DNA from: Denitratimonas sp037478135
GTDB lineage: Bacteria > Pseudomonadota > Gammaproteobacteria > Xanthomonadales > Xanthomonadaceae
DNA length: 64,000 nt
Reading direction: 5' to 3'
NCBI RefSeq assembly: GCF_037478135.1
Contig: NZ_JBBHDV010000005.1
Coordinates: forward strand, 1 to 64,000
Position numbers and translations under genes: made by a program. Shown here piece after piece: positions 24,837 through 32,371 of this stretch (its first letter is position 1; every line of letters begins with the position of its first letter). The notes under the pieces are model-generated. The model searched no databases and was not told the DNA's origin. It was given only the letters and a program-made list of their open reading frames with translations.

Positions 24837-26668
24837 CGTCCACCCCGATGGAAGTAGGCGTGGTCGTGCGACGGCCGGCTCCATGCCGACACCGAACCCA
24901 CTTGAAAGACAGCATCGATACCCTCACCGTCGTTGAGCCAACAGATTCTGGCCTCTCCGGCCAAGAGTTGCGACCACGCATCGATGATGGCCGTCCATTT
25001 CCGGTTGTAGCGTTGCGCCCAGCGCTCACGAAGCCAGTCAGCCGCAGGATTGATCCGGAAGCGAACCGGTTCGTCGTCGCGAGCCGCTTCTATCTCTGGA
25101 AGGTCCACGTGCGTGAACGCATCGAACACGCACCACCACTTTCCACTCACCTGCTCCAAGCGCAAATCCAGGGCCTCATTGAAGGGAAGATCCGACGGAG
25201 AAGTTCGGCCGTACAGTGGAACTCCGTACGCTGATTTCAACGGGCCAAGAGCCTTCAAGCGCTTCGCCCGTCGCGCACCATCCTCACCGTCACGGTCACC
25301 CGCCACTACCACCCGGTGGCCTTTGCTCCTCAGCCTTGGGTGAAGGGGCCGACCGCGGCACACCGCGCGCACGAAAGCGTCATAGAGAAGGCCCAGTGCC
25401 CAGCTATCATGCTCTGGATAAAGCGCAATCTCCCCTGCGAGCGTGGGCTCGAGTGGTGCAAGTGCGGCCAAGAGCTCCTTGTCCTTGCCGAATGCAGCGA
25501 AGTCCCTTCCTGCCGCAGCAATGCTTCCTCCGACCTTGGCTGCCTTGAGTAGGCCGCGCACTTCAATAATGGAGGCTGGCTTCTTGAAACTGATACGCCG
25601 CGCGGTAGCGGGCATCTGCGTGATGCGAAGCGCCGAACAACGCAAGATGGGGTCTCTTCGTGCCTCGTTCGCAGGCAAGGGGACAGGAATGACTGTCTTG
25701 GTCGGCCCGGCCTCTTGGATGTGCTGCTTCAAGACCTCCTCGAAGGCAAGGACATCTTCCAAGTCACCGGCCAGCTCGTCGAACGTCTCTGATACCAGCA
25801 GGTTAGCGCTGACGCCTTTGGCCGCGGCTGTTTTCAGAAATTCATGAACCGCTGGAAGCAAGCCTGATGGCGAGCGTGTCATCCAGTAAATGCCGCCAGG
25901 GTACGCTCCCTCCACCGCCAAGGCATCGGTAAGCGCCTTCATGACAGAGGCATCGCGGCCACTGTATCCAACAACAACAAGCGCGAACCGCTGAGCACAA
26001 GCAGCCAGCACACCGCGCATTCCAATGTCCTGCTCTACAAGCTCCTGTTCGGTGTTCTTGAGGTCTACGGACTGGAAGTCGCCATGGATCTTCGCCAGGA
26101 GTGGCCAATCATTCTCCCTGACACATCGAGCGGCGCGGTCGGCTGAGTCGATCGCAGCCACCGTCATGTCCTTGTGCTTGGTGGGGTCTACCTTCGAACG
26201 AGCAACCGTGGTGGCCGACTCCACCAAATTGTCGAAATTGGTGGTGAATATGCAGGGCACCTTTCCGGTGACAAGCATGCAGGCCAGAACCCTGTGCGCA
26301 TAAGAAGGGACTCCCTGCTGCACCTTCTGTGCGATGTAGGTACGGCGATCATCAACACTTGGGTAGACAGCTTCAAAGGCGCGCGCGTACTCCGACGGGT
26401 CACCTGCAGGAGGGAGATTTCCTTGCTGGCTGAGGAAGAGCTCAATTCGAGCCTTCCATATCGGATCGCTCGGATCTATCTCGCGGCGTGGCGTTCCACT
26501 TCCCTGACAAAACAGAGTTGTCTTGAAGTCGGTGATCATGTCATAACCCGTGGGGATACGCGCACTTGCGGAGGCACCAGCGCCTAGAAACCACCCGAAC
26601 TGCTCCGGCCGCAACGCAAACTTGGTCGCAAACTGACGGCCTGTGATCTGTGAAATACTCACTCCCAC
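24833..26668 (-). CDS. SIR2-APAZ effector of short Argonaute system (SPARSA)
   Basis: A 611-residue two-domain effector. The N-terminal SIR2 domain has NAD-binding 'FLGAGAS' (GAGAS 29-33), 'TTNFDN' (142-147) and 'HGD' (195-197). The C-terminal APAZ domain, from about residue 340, replaces the N/PAZ lobes of long Argonautes and docks onto the short pAgo. In characterised SPARSA systems the SIR2 part degrades NAD+ on activation and kills or arrests the cell. The start is GTG 26668 (a GTG at 26662 is possible). It lies 20 bp after a small gene and overlaps the pAgo gene, so the three form one operon. Confidence 0.9.
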   Translation of the reverse strand: MGVSISQITGRQFATKFALRPEQFGWFLGAGASASARIPTGYDMITDFKTTLFCQGSGTPRREIDPSDPIWKARIELFLSQQGNLPPAGDPSEYARAFEAVYPSVDDRRTYIAQKVQQGVPSYAHRVLACMLVTGKVPCIFTTNFDNLVESATTVARSKVDPTKHKDMTVAAIDSADRAARCVRENDWPLLAKIHGDFQSVDLKNTEQELVEQDIGMRGVLAACAQRFALVVVGYSGRDASVMKALTDALAVEGAYPGGIYWMTRSPSGLLPAVHEFLKTAAAKGVSANLLVSETFDELAGDLEDVLAFEEVLKQHIQEAGPTKTVIPVPLPANEARRDPILRCSALRITQMPATARRISFKKPASIIEVRGLLKAAKVGGSIAAAGRDFAAFGKDKELLAALAPLEPTLAGEIALYPEHDSWALGLLYDAFVRAVCRGRPLHPRLRSKGHRVVVAGDRDGEDGARRAKRLKALGPLKSAYGVPLYGRTSPSDLPFNEALDLRLEQVSGKWWCVFDAFTHVDLPEIEAARDDEPVRFRINPAADWLRERWAQRYNRKWTAIIDAWSQLLAGEARICWLNDGEGIDAVFQVGSVSAWSRPSHDHAYFHRGGR

Positions 26669-26688
26669 CCCCTATGGGCTCTCCAACC

Positions 26689-27039
26689 TTACCCGCTCCT
26701 CCGCGCCGCCATCCACTTCCATGCCGGCGTGAGATCGACCCAATCGAACTCGTCGCCTAGGCTACCGTCATCATTGACGATGCGCAGGCGTGTGTCCTCC
26801 CGAGTGACGAACAGCACCTTGCCGTAGATCTTGGGCGTACGCTGCGCCTTGCGGCTGGCGTCGAGCCTAGGCAGAACTATGTCAGCATTCAACACCTCAT
26901 CGTGCTCGATGGCGTTGCGCTCCCAGGTCAGGCCCAGCTTCCGCTTGGTGAGGTGCTCCACCAGTAGCCGCCGCAGTTCGGGGGCACCTAGCTGGCCAAG
27001 GCGAGTAAGAAGATCTGTCGGCTTTTCGGGTTGGGTCAT
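26689..27039 (-). CDS. Small unknown protein upstream of SPARSA
   Basis: A 116-residue acidic/basic mixed protein starting 'MTQPEKPTDLLTRL'. The N-terminal half is helical; the second half reads as beta strands ('KIYGKVLFVTRE', 'TRLRIVNDDGSLGDEFDW'). I recognise no family. The ATG at 27039 is preferred because the upstream extension is Arg/Pro-rich and unlike the rest. It ends 20 bp before the SIR2-APAZ gene, so it is probably the first gene of that operon. It could be a regulator or a sensor of the Argonaute system. Confidence 0.65.
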   Translation of the reverse strand: MTQPEKPTDLLTRLGQLGAPELRRLLVEHLTKRKLGLTWERNAIEHDEVLNADIVLPRLDASRKAQRTPKIYGKVLFVTREDTRLRIVNDDGSLGDEFDWVDLTPAWKWMAARRSG

Positions 27040-27191
27040 GGGCTCGATCAAAGTGTTTGAACGTCCCCTCGGGGCACAGGTTCGTTTAGGATTGTCGCAC
27101 AAGGCCATCACCCGACTTTACGGGTTCCACGGCCACACACTGGAGGGTACTGGATCGACCGTGTCTGTAACATCGCGTGTGGTGGGCGTCA

Positions 27192-27437
27192 CTACATGCT
27201 CGCGTTCAACCCAAGCCGATCCACCATCACCAGCACCGCCAGAATGCCCACCAGAAACCACATTATCCGCTTGAACAAGCCCAGGTATTCGCGCAGGTTC
27301 TCAAGCGGAATGCCCGGCTCGGGCTTGCCTTGGGCTTTCAGCCTGGCTGCGTTGCGCATCTGGCCCCTGGCTTCCCAGACCATTCCGACCGAGACGCTGA
27401 ACAAGATGAGTGTCAGCACCATCATGGACTTGAGCAT
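27192..27437 (-). CDS. Small integral membrane protein
   Basis: An 81-residue protein with two transmembrane helices: 'MMVLTLILFSVSVGMVW' at the N-terminus and 'IMWFLVGILAVLVMVDRL' near the C-terminus, joined by a polar loop ('LKAQGKPEPGIPLENL'). A strong Shine-Dalgarno sequence (AGGAGGT) lies 5 nt before the ATG at 27437, which makes it a real gene despite its size. GC-rich codon use fits the host chromosome. No function can be assigned. It stands alone between the Argonaute operon and the recombinase. Confidence 0.7.
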   Translation of the reverse strand: MLKSMMVLTLILFSVSVGMVWEARGQMRNAARLKAQGKPEPGIPLENLREYLGLFKRIMWFLVGILAVLVMVDRLGLNASM

Positions 27438-27804
27438 CGTGACCTCCTGATTCATTTGCGGTGCCCGGCAACACCTTGTCTGCCGGACGGATTGGTACAG
27501 GCGTTCAGACCGCCTGCCGTGCCTTGCGGTCACCCTATACGCCGCGTATCTCACAGCGTGAGACGGCATCACAGGTGTGGCTTGAACAGGTTGGCTATAC
27601 CGCGTTCCGTCCACGCTGTGGCCGTTCCTGATCGCCACGAAACGCGCCCGGCGCGGTAGCCTCGGCGCATCGCCGCCGTTCACGCGATGCGCTCCGCATC
27701 GTCGGGTCGGTGGCTGCGCGCGGGATCGGGTCCGGGGTGTGGTGGCGCAATGCCCCGCGCGCAACGCGGGGGGTCTTCGGAGCCCAGCGCAGACATGTGC
27801 ATCA
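27438..27804. other. Intergenic, no gene recognised
   Basis: No convincing coding region is present. A GC-rich inverted segment CCCCGCGCGCAACGCGGGG (about 27753-27771) lies just past the recombinase stop and could act as a terminator for it, but a clear T run is missing on the relevant strand. Confidence 0.4.
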
Positions 27805-28866
27805 TCAGTCGCGCAGTTGCAGGTTCGCCGGTCGCAGGTTGGTGTAGCGGCGCAATGTGGCCCAGTCCATGTGGCCGGAGAACTGGGCCACTTCGTGGAT
27901 CTGGTAGCCGGCCTCGAACAGGCGGCTCACGCCTTCATGGCGCAGGTCGTGAAAATGCAGGTCTTCGATGCCCATTCGTTCACAGGCGCGGGTGAAGTTG
28001 CCCTGCGCCGTGGTCGGGTTGAACGGGAAGATGCGGACATCGGTGCGTGGCTGCCGATCGATGATCTTCAAGGCGTCGCGGGTCAGCTTCACGGTCACGT
28101 CATTGCCCCGGCTGCCCTTGGGGCTTTTCATGTTCCGCACCACGGCGGTCATGGTGTTCCGGTCCAGGTCGTCCCAGCGCAGGCGGAAGATTTCGCCCAG
28201 GCGACGGGTGGAGGCGATGGCAAAGTCGATGACATCGCCCATCGGAATCCGGCGGCGGGATTGGGATTGTTCGAACCAGTCGCGTAGCGCGTCCAATTCT
28301 TCGTTCGACGGCCGGCGTTCGCGCCGGGTGCTTTCGGCCACCAGTTCCAGATGCAAGGACATGTGGATGCCACTGGCCAGCGCATCCAGCGACACCGGAT
28401 GGCCCCAGGCACCGCGCGCCACCTTCAGCACCACCCGCAGCCACTTCAGGTCCATGTAGGCAGTGGACGGTTTCACTCCGGCCAACAACCGCTGGCGGAC
28501 ATGCTCAACGATCAATTCCGGCGTCACCGCCGTGGCGTCCCAATGACCGATGCGCACTTGCAAGCTCCGCAGAAAGCCGGTTTTGGCCTCGGACCACTGC
28601 TTGATCGGGTAGAACTCGTCAACGTACCGATCAATCAGGGAAGACACCAGAACCGCGCGCCGAGCCTTGAGCCGGGCCGCCGCCTTTTCGCCCACGCCGT
28701 CCTGCTTCAACTCGGCTTCGCGATGGCGCGTCCACTGCTGAGCGGTAGGCTTGTCACGGAAGGTGCGCGTTTCCCGATGCAGAACCGTATTGCCGCGCAT
28801 GATGCGAATGGTGGCTCGATAGCTGCGGGTGCCGTCCTTGCGGCGACGTGCGATGATGGTGGCCAA
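27805..28866 (-). CDS. Tyrosine recombinase / phage-type integrase
   Basis: A 353-residue site-specific recombinase. It has an N-terminal AP2-like arm-binding segment ('ATIIARRRKDGTRSYRATI') and a SAM-like core-binding domain. In the catalytic domain the Arg is in 'ASTRRLGEIFRLRW', the HxxR in 'HFHDLRHEGVS', the second His in 'FSGHMDW' and the nucleophile Tyr in 'TLRRYTNLRP'. I chose TTG 28866 because CAGGAG lies just upstream and the family fold begins there. It lacks the extra IntI-specific region, so it is not an integron integrase. It probably inserted the accessory island to its left; GGAGCAGT boxes lie right upstream. Confidence 0.9.
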   Translation of the reverse strand: MATIIARRRKDGTRSYRATIRIMRGNTVLHRETRTFRDKPTAQQWTRHREAELKQDGVGEKAAARLKARRAVLVSSLIDRYVDEFYPIKQWSEAKTGFLRSLQVRIGHWDATAVTPELIVEHVRQRLLAGVKPSTAYMDLKWLRVVLKVARGAWGHPVSLDALASGIHMSLHLELVAESTRRERRPSNEELDALRDWFEQSQSRRRIPMGDVIDFAIASTRRLGEIFRLRWDDLDRNTMTAVVRNMKSPKGSRGNDVTVKLTRDALKIIDRQPRTDVRIFPFNPTTAQGNFTRACERMGIEDLHFHDLRHEGVSRLFEAGYQIHEVAQFSGHMDWATLRRYTNLRPANLQLRD

Positions 28867-28908
28867 TTGGGTGCTCCTGAAACCCTGCGCGCACAGTGGC
28901 GCAGTACG

Positions 28909-28969
28909 GGAGCAGTATCGGCAATCGAACTGCTCCAAGTCACTGATTCAACAGGGTTGTGGAGCAGTG
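28909..28969. repeat. Three GGAGCAGT-type boxes (right end)
   Basis: GGAGCAGTA at 28909-28917, AACTGCTCC (inverted) at 28928-28936 and GGAGCAGTG at 28961-28969, within 60 bp upstream of the recombinase start. They match the boxes at 95-164. Candidate integrase arm sites and/or autoregulatory operators. Confidence 0.5.
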
Positions 28970-29006
28970 GATTTCAACCGCTATTTTTGGCGCAATTCCA
29001 GGAAAA

Positions 29007-29062
29007 AGGTCGAAAGATCATCGCCTTATGGGGAATTGGGGCAACGAGTGCGTTTTATTCAG
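29007..29062 (+). repeat. 56-bp repeat, right copy
   Basis: An identical inverted copy of 228-283. Three bases after its end lies GTTAGGC (29065-29071), an integron-type recombination core that opens the gene-cassette array. The left copy is not followed by this core. The repeat could be an old attI-proximal sequence or the crossover region of the neighbouring recombinase. Confidence 0.8.
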
Positions 29063-29071
29063 GTGTTAGGC

Positions 29072-29329
29072 CGCATGTACAGCGTATCGCCCCATATCGT
29101 TTCAACTACTCTCACCCGCTGCATCCATGCACGTTTACCTGTCCTGTGCCAATGACCGTCGCTAAGTTCTGACAGCGGCACCGGCCACCATACAAACCGT
29201 TCAGCGGAGCGAGGCACTACTTGCGGCTGGAGAAGGCGCTCTCCGTATGCGTTTTGTTGACCCGGTTCCGCTAGTCCGGGAGCCCGTTTTGTTGGTGCTT
29301 TCATGCCTCGCTCCGCTCAATGGTCTGCG
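29072..29329. other. First cassette, no protein gene recognised
   Basis: About 260 bp between the isolated core and the first complete attC. The only frames are short. A 14-bp inverted repeat AGCGGAGCGAGGCA (29203-29216 and 29304-29317) could fold into a long hairpin, perhaps a second, VCR-length attC or a structured RNA. A non-coding cassette or a decayed one. Confidence 0.4.
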
Positions 29330-29389
29330 CCCTAACAAGGCGCTCCAGGCGACGCCGCTTCGCAGCGCGCCTGAGCTTCGGTGTTAGCC
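29330..29389 (+). other. attC site 1 (60 bp)
   Basis: Core CCCTAAC (29330-29336) and core GTTAGCC (29383-29389) enclose a GC-rich imperfect palindrome around GACGCCGCTTCGC, the layout of xanthomonad attC sites. It precedes the PPC-domain cassette. Confidence 0.75.
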
Positions 29390-29421
29390 TTTCACCGACA
29401 ATCGATGCAAGAGGGCGAGTT

Positions 29422-30345
29422 ATGAAGAGTTTCAGAATGTTGCTACTTGTGCTCCTCTCATTGTGGGTCCTACCGGCTCAGGCGGGCTACGAGGTTGAGC
29501 CAAACAATTCAACCTCGACTGCCACAGCAATCCGTTTCGGCGCTCCAGTTTACGGCAACATAGCAACTCTTTCGGATGTTGACATGTTCACCTTTGATGT
29601 CGGGTCTACTTCGTCCGTTCGTGTGTTGTATATGCGCGCACCAAGAAGCTTTCAATACAATCTTGCGCGAATCCGGGTTACGGATGGAACACAAGAGCTT
29701 GCGAGCGTCGACGCATATGCGGCGGACGTCTTCACGAGTTTTGATGTTGGCGTTAACCCCGAAGGAACGTATTTTATAGAGGTAACGGGCTGCCAAGAGG
29801 TCGGGCAGTATCAAGACTGCCCAGAACATCGCTCAGAGCAATATGAATTAATCGTAATCGGATTGCCCACTCCGACATTTGAATCATAACCTAATAATTC
29901 AATCGCACAAGCTGATCCAATCGGATCTAATGCGTGGATTTTTGCTCAACACAGCTCAAAAACGGATGCTGACTACTTCCGCTTTGATGTGCCAGGCCCT
30001 GGCGACGTGCTAGTTCACCTTACGCGCCCAGTCGATAATTATGTATATACTCTGTCGAGGATTGAGATTCTAGATGCGAATGGCAATCTACTTACGGGTG
30101 ATGATGTGTTTGCGCCAAATGGTCAAGGGCGTGCCGTGGTTGGGGTAACAAGCCCTTCCACTCTGTACATACGTGTCACAAGCTGTGCAGGTGGTTCTCG
30201 ATGCGACATAGTCTTTAGTAATCCATATCAGTTTGTTCTGAGTTTTCGGCCCGCGACCTCTTGTGAGATATTTCAAGATGGTTTTGACTGTCCTGCAAGA
30301 GCGCAAATTACTGATCCGATTTTAGGCGTTAGCGCGAGCGAATAA
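29422..30345 (+). pseudogene. Secreted two-repeat PPC-like protein with nonsense codon
   Basis: A cassette gene of 307 codons with one in-frame TAA at 29887-29889. A signal peptide ('MKSFRMLLLVLLSLWVLPA', cleavage near 'AQA') leads into a domain starting 'YEVEPNNST'. After the TAA the same frame continues 'PNNSIAQADPIGSNAW' as a second copy of that domain start, and ends in 'CEIFQDGFDCPA', the envelope/secretion-type tail of many xanthomonad exported proteins. The domains resemble bacterial pre-peptidase C-terminal (PPC) beta folds. The TAA falls exactly where a Glu would stand in 'EPNNS', so a single G-to-T change explains it. Without readthrough only the first 155 residues are made. Confidence 0.7.
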
Positions 30346-30350
30346 TTTTT

Positions 30351-30413
30351 GGCTAACTAATCGTCCAAGCGGACGCGCGAAAAGCCGCGCGCCGCTTAAC
30401 TCAGGCGTTGGAC
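30351..30413 (+). other. attC site 2 (63 bp)
   Basis: Cores GGCTAAC (30351-30357) and GTTGGAC (30407-30413, an exact GTTRRRY) flank a palindrome with AAGCGG...CCGCTT arms. It separates the PPC cassette from the membrane-protein cassette. Confidence 0.85.
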
Positions 30414-30417
30414 CGCA

Positions 30418-31140
30418 ATGGAAAGAACTACGCGACTCGGAAAATGGGAACCCCTTGGTGTCGGGGTAGTCCTGTATGGCTATGCGATTCTTCTCGGGGC
30501 CGCATACATGCTTGCTTACTGGAGACCTTTTGGCTTCGACATATTTCCGTATATCTCGCCTCAGCTATTGTTAACATTACCCCTTAACCGTCTGTCCATC
30601 CTGCTCGCCCCCGTCGCGCTCGTTGGCTTAGTGCTATTTCTTAACTGGGGCATCAAAGCTCGCATTCCTCGGCTTCTTTTTATTGGATTGGCGGCCCTGC
30701 ATGTATGGCTAATCTTCTCAAACTTCAGCAATGCGCTCGAACGGTATAAATTTTTAGCGGATAATTACAACAACGAGAAGAGCATTCTTGTATTTATTCC
30801 ACTTCTTGCGCTGTTGGCGGGAATTTTCATCTTTCAAGCGCTACGTGAGCGGCACCCCATGCGCTTCCAGACAGCCTCACTCGCATTGCTGCAACTATCG
30901 GCGGTTCTGGCAGCAGGCTACGCTGATGGGAAGGCGGTCTATCTTGGAGGTGACAGAACCTTCTTCCTTGAAAATCCCACTGCGTGCGAGCCTGATCCAG
31001 TAAGGCACTGGGTGTATCTTGGTAGGTTTGATAGCCAAACAATTTTTATGAACACCATCGAGAAGCGCATCTGCATTTTGCAAAATGCCCAGTTCACTCT
31101 TACTCCGCGTTCGCTAGTAGACGGAAAATTGGCGGACTAA
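30418..31140 (+). CDS. Cassette-encoded multi-pass membrane protein
   Basis: A 240-residue protein with about five hydrophobic segments ('GVVLYGYAILLGAAYML', 'LLAPVALVGLVLFL', 'LLFIGLAALHVWLIF', 'ILVFIPLLALLAGIFIF', 'LALLQLSAVLAAGYA') and a C-terminal ~65-residue soluble tail. The ATG comes 5 bp after the attC core, as usual for cassette genes. I recognise no family. Lower GC than the chromosome, in keeping with cassette origin. Confidence 0.75.
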   Translation: MERTTRLGKWEPLGVGVVLYGYAILLGAAYMLAYWRPFGFDIFPYISPQLLLTLPLNRLSILLAPVALVGLVLFLNWGIKARIPRLLFIGLAALHVWLIFSNFSNALERYKFLADNYNNEKSILVFIPLLALLAGIFIFQALRERHPMRFQTASLALLQLSAVLAAGYADGKAVYLGGDRTFFLENPTACEPDPVRHWVYLGRFDSQTIFMNTIEKRICILQNAQFTLTPRSLVDGKLAD

Positions 31141-31146
31141 GTTGCA

Positions 31147-31206
31147 GCCCAACAATTCATTCAAGCCGACGCCGCTTCGCGGCACGGCTTAATTCAGGCG
31201 TTATGC
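31147..31206 (+). other. attC site 3 (60 bp)
   Basis: Cores GCCCAAC (31147-31153, exact RYYYAAC) and GTTATGC (31200-31206). The interior 'AAGCCGACGCCGCTTCGCGG' and matching 3' arm are the classic xanthomonad attC body. The best-conserved site of the array. Confidence 0.9.
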
Positions 31207-31225
31207 GCTTACATCGGAGGTTCCC

Positions 31226-31594
31226 ATGGTAAATAGCTTTTCGAAAAACGTGGCGCCTTTTGTGGTGACTGAAATTGATTTGGCATTGAAGGCTCGGTGT
31301 GCCGGCAACATCGATCTGGAATTCACGCACTTGGAAAATGCGCATGTCATTGGGCAAGAGTCCACTTTCTGGCATGTTAAAGTTCACATCCTTATGCTGC
31401 AGTGGGCAGCCAGAAACTCGCGGGTAGGTGAATTTCTTGGCCAAGTGGCTCGTATTATCGGTGCTGCTACAAAAACGGCATTTGGCTTGGTCCCGAAGGG
31501 CAATACCGGTGGCGCAAATGTTAGTCCGTTTAAAGTCATGCCAATTAAACCTGAACATCAGGCGGCCATTAGTCGTGCCAAAGCAGGCGCATAA
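31226..31594 (+). CDS. DUF3703-like cassette protein
   Basis: A 122-residue soluble protein resembling DUF3703: 'HLENAHVIGQESTFWHVKVH' (His-rich helix pair), then 'VARIIGAATKTAFGLVPKG' and 'NTGGANVSPFKVMPI'. The paired His/Glu residues (ExxH...HxxxH) could bind a metal, but the family's function is unknown. Its stop overlaps the next attC core, typical for cassettes. Confidence 0.75.
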   Translation: MVNSFSKNVAPFVVTEIDLALKARCAGNIDLEFTHLENAHVIGQESTFWHVKVHILMLQWAARNSRVGEFLGQVARIIGAATKTAFGLVPKGNTGGANVSPFKVMPIKPEHQAAISRAKAGA

Positions 31595-31711
31595 CCAGGC
31601 GTTCAACTGGACAATTTACAGCGGGGCATTTGCTTCGCAAATTGTGCGCCCCGCTGTAAACCACTGCGCCCGCAAGCGGGCTCCGTTTTGCCAGTTAACT
31701 TGGCGTTAGAT
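31589..31711 (+). other. attC site 4 (123 bp, VCR-length)
   Basis: Cores GCATAAC (31589-31595) and GTTAGAT (31705-31711, exact GTTRRRY), with a long extrahelical palindrome TTTACAGCGGGGC...GCCCCGCTGTAAA between. About twice the length of the other sites, like Vibrio VCRs, so this cassette probably came from another integron lineage. Confidence 0.85.
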
Positions 31712-32093
31712 GCGCAATAAGACTGAAGCCTCCTTTTGGCGTTTCGTGGCGGGTGCTTTAGGCCTGTCGCTGGTGGTATGTGTCCTGATCAATACCGCAC
31801 GAAACGACGCCGTACCGCATCAGATCACGCTTTTCCTCTTCGGCTGTCTGGTCGCTCTAGGCGTCGGAAGTACAATCGTGAACCCGAATACGTCGCAGGC
31901 CATGCTCTCAGAACATGAAGAGTTCAAGTTTCGTAGAAAACAATACGCCGTGGGCTTCTTCTTTAGCGCGATTCTCGCGCTCTTATTGTTCTTAACGGAA
32001 TTGCGCCACTCCGTTCTGGCGTGGTTATTCGCACCCATTATTGCTTTGCCGTTCGGTCTTCTGATTCGAAACCGCATAACAAAGAAAGGGTAA
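31710..32093 (+). CDS. Cassette-encoded small membrane protein
   Basis: A 127-residue protein with four likely transmembrane helices in two pairs ('FVAGALGLSLVVCVLI', 'ITLFLFGCLVALGVG', 'FFFSAILALLLFL', 'LAWLFAPIIALPFGLLI') separated by a charged loop ('SEHEEFKFRRKQ'). The ATG lies inside the attC core, so translation starts at the cassette boundary and must rely on upstream sequence for a ribosome site. No family recognised. Confidence 0.75.
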   Translation: MRNKTEASFWRFVAGALGLSLVVCVLINTARNDAVPHQITLFLFGCLVALGVGSTIVNPNTSQAMLSEHEEFKFRRKQYAVGFFFSAILALLLFLTELRHSVLAWLFAPIIALPFGLLIRNRITKKG

Positions 32094-32152
32094 TCGCTGA
32101 AAAGTGTACTAACCCCACTGTCCTACAGGGTGCACGGTCTCGGCGCCGCTGC

Positions 32153-32218
32153 ATCTAACATTCGGTTCGAGAGAGGACGCGGCAAAAAGTGCCGCGCCTC
32201 TCAACCGAGCCGTTAGCA
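32153..32218 (+). other. attC site 5 (66 bp), last of the array
   Basis: Cores ATCTAAC (32153-32159, exact RYYYAAC) and GTTAGCA (32212-32218). Arms GGTTCGAGAG...CTCTCAACC surround a GCGGCA-loop-TGCCGC stem. Chromosomal sequence follows without another site. Confidence 0.85.
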
Positions 32219-32371
32219 AACGGGAGCGGTTGCATTCGTGTATTCGGCTTTGCGGTGGGCTTTGCCCGAGCCATCATTCCGGCCAGTCCGCTTGCATGAG
32301 GACTGATGGCAACAGACGGCAGCATCTCTACACCGCTGCGGAACAGGCGCTACAGCGCCCTGTCAGCCGGA
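32219..32371. other. Integron-chromosome junction, nothing recognised
   Basis: No gene or attC is seen between the last attC and the stop of the dehydrogenase gene. The stretch may be the remainder of an incomplete last cassette. Confidence 0.4.

Larger units (their letters stand above)
228..29062. mobile_element. Putative accessory island bounded by 56-bp inverted repeats
   Basis: The interval holds a type I R-M operon with inserted genes, a peptide-modification cluster, nested IS elements, a short Argonaute system and a tyrosine recombinase at its right edge. GGAGCAGT boxes lie at both ends. Base composition swings from strongly AT-rich (about 6.1-10.1 kb and 16.8-20.0 kb) to GC-rich. The boundaries are inferred from the repeats. 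It may equally be several independent insertions, and the inverted orientation of the repeats does not fit a simple attL/attR pair. Confidence 0.4.
29065..32218 (+). mobile_element. Gene-cassette array with five attC sites (CALIN-like)
   Basis: An isolated GTTAGGC core (29065-29071) is followed by five attC-like sites at 29330, 30351, 31147, 31589 and 32153. Each is an RYYYAAC-like core, a GC-rich imperfect palindrome and a GTTRRRY-like core. Between them lie cassette-sized segments with one plus-strand gene each and almost no spacer. No IntI gene is in the window, so this is a cluster of attC sites lacking an integrase, or the distal part of a chromosomal integron. Confidence 0.85.

Noticed and set aside
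24833..26668. SIR2 protein as a Thoeris ThsA or a stand-alone DSR defence protein
   Set aside because: No TIR-domain ThsB gene is present, and the C-terminal APAZ-like half plus the overlapping short Argonaute fit SPARSA.
27805..28866. Tyrosine recombinase next to the cassette array as an integron integrase (IntI)
   Set aside because: The catalytic region reads like a phage or genomic-island integrase and I see no IntI-specific insertion near the second catalytic His. The gene also has an AP2-like arm-binding N-terminus, which IntI lacks.
29059..29304. Minus-strand 81-codon frame in the first cassette
   Set aside because: No motif, no ribosome-binding site, and orientation opposite to all other cassette genes.
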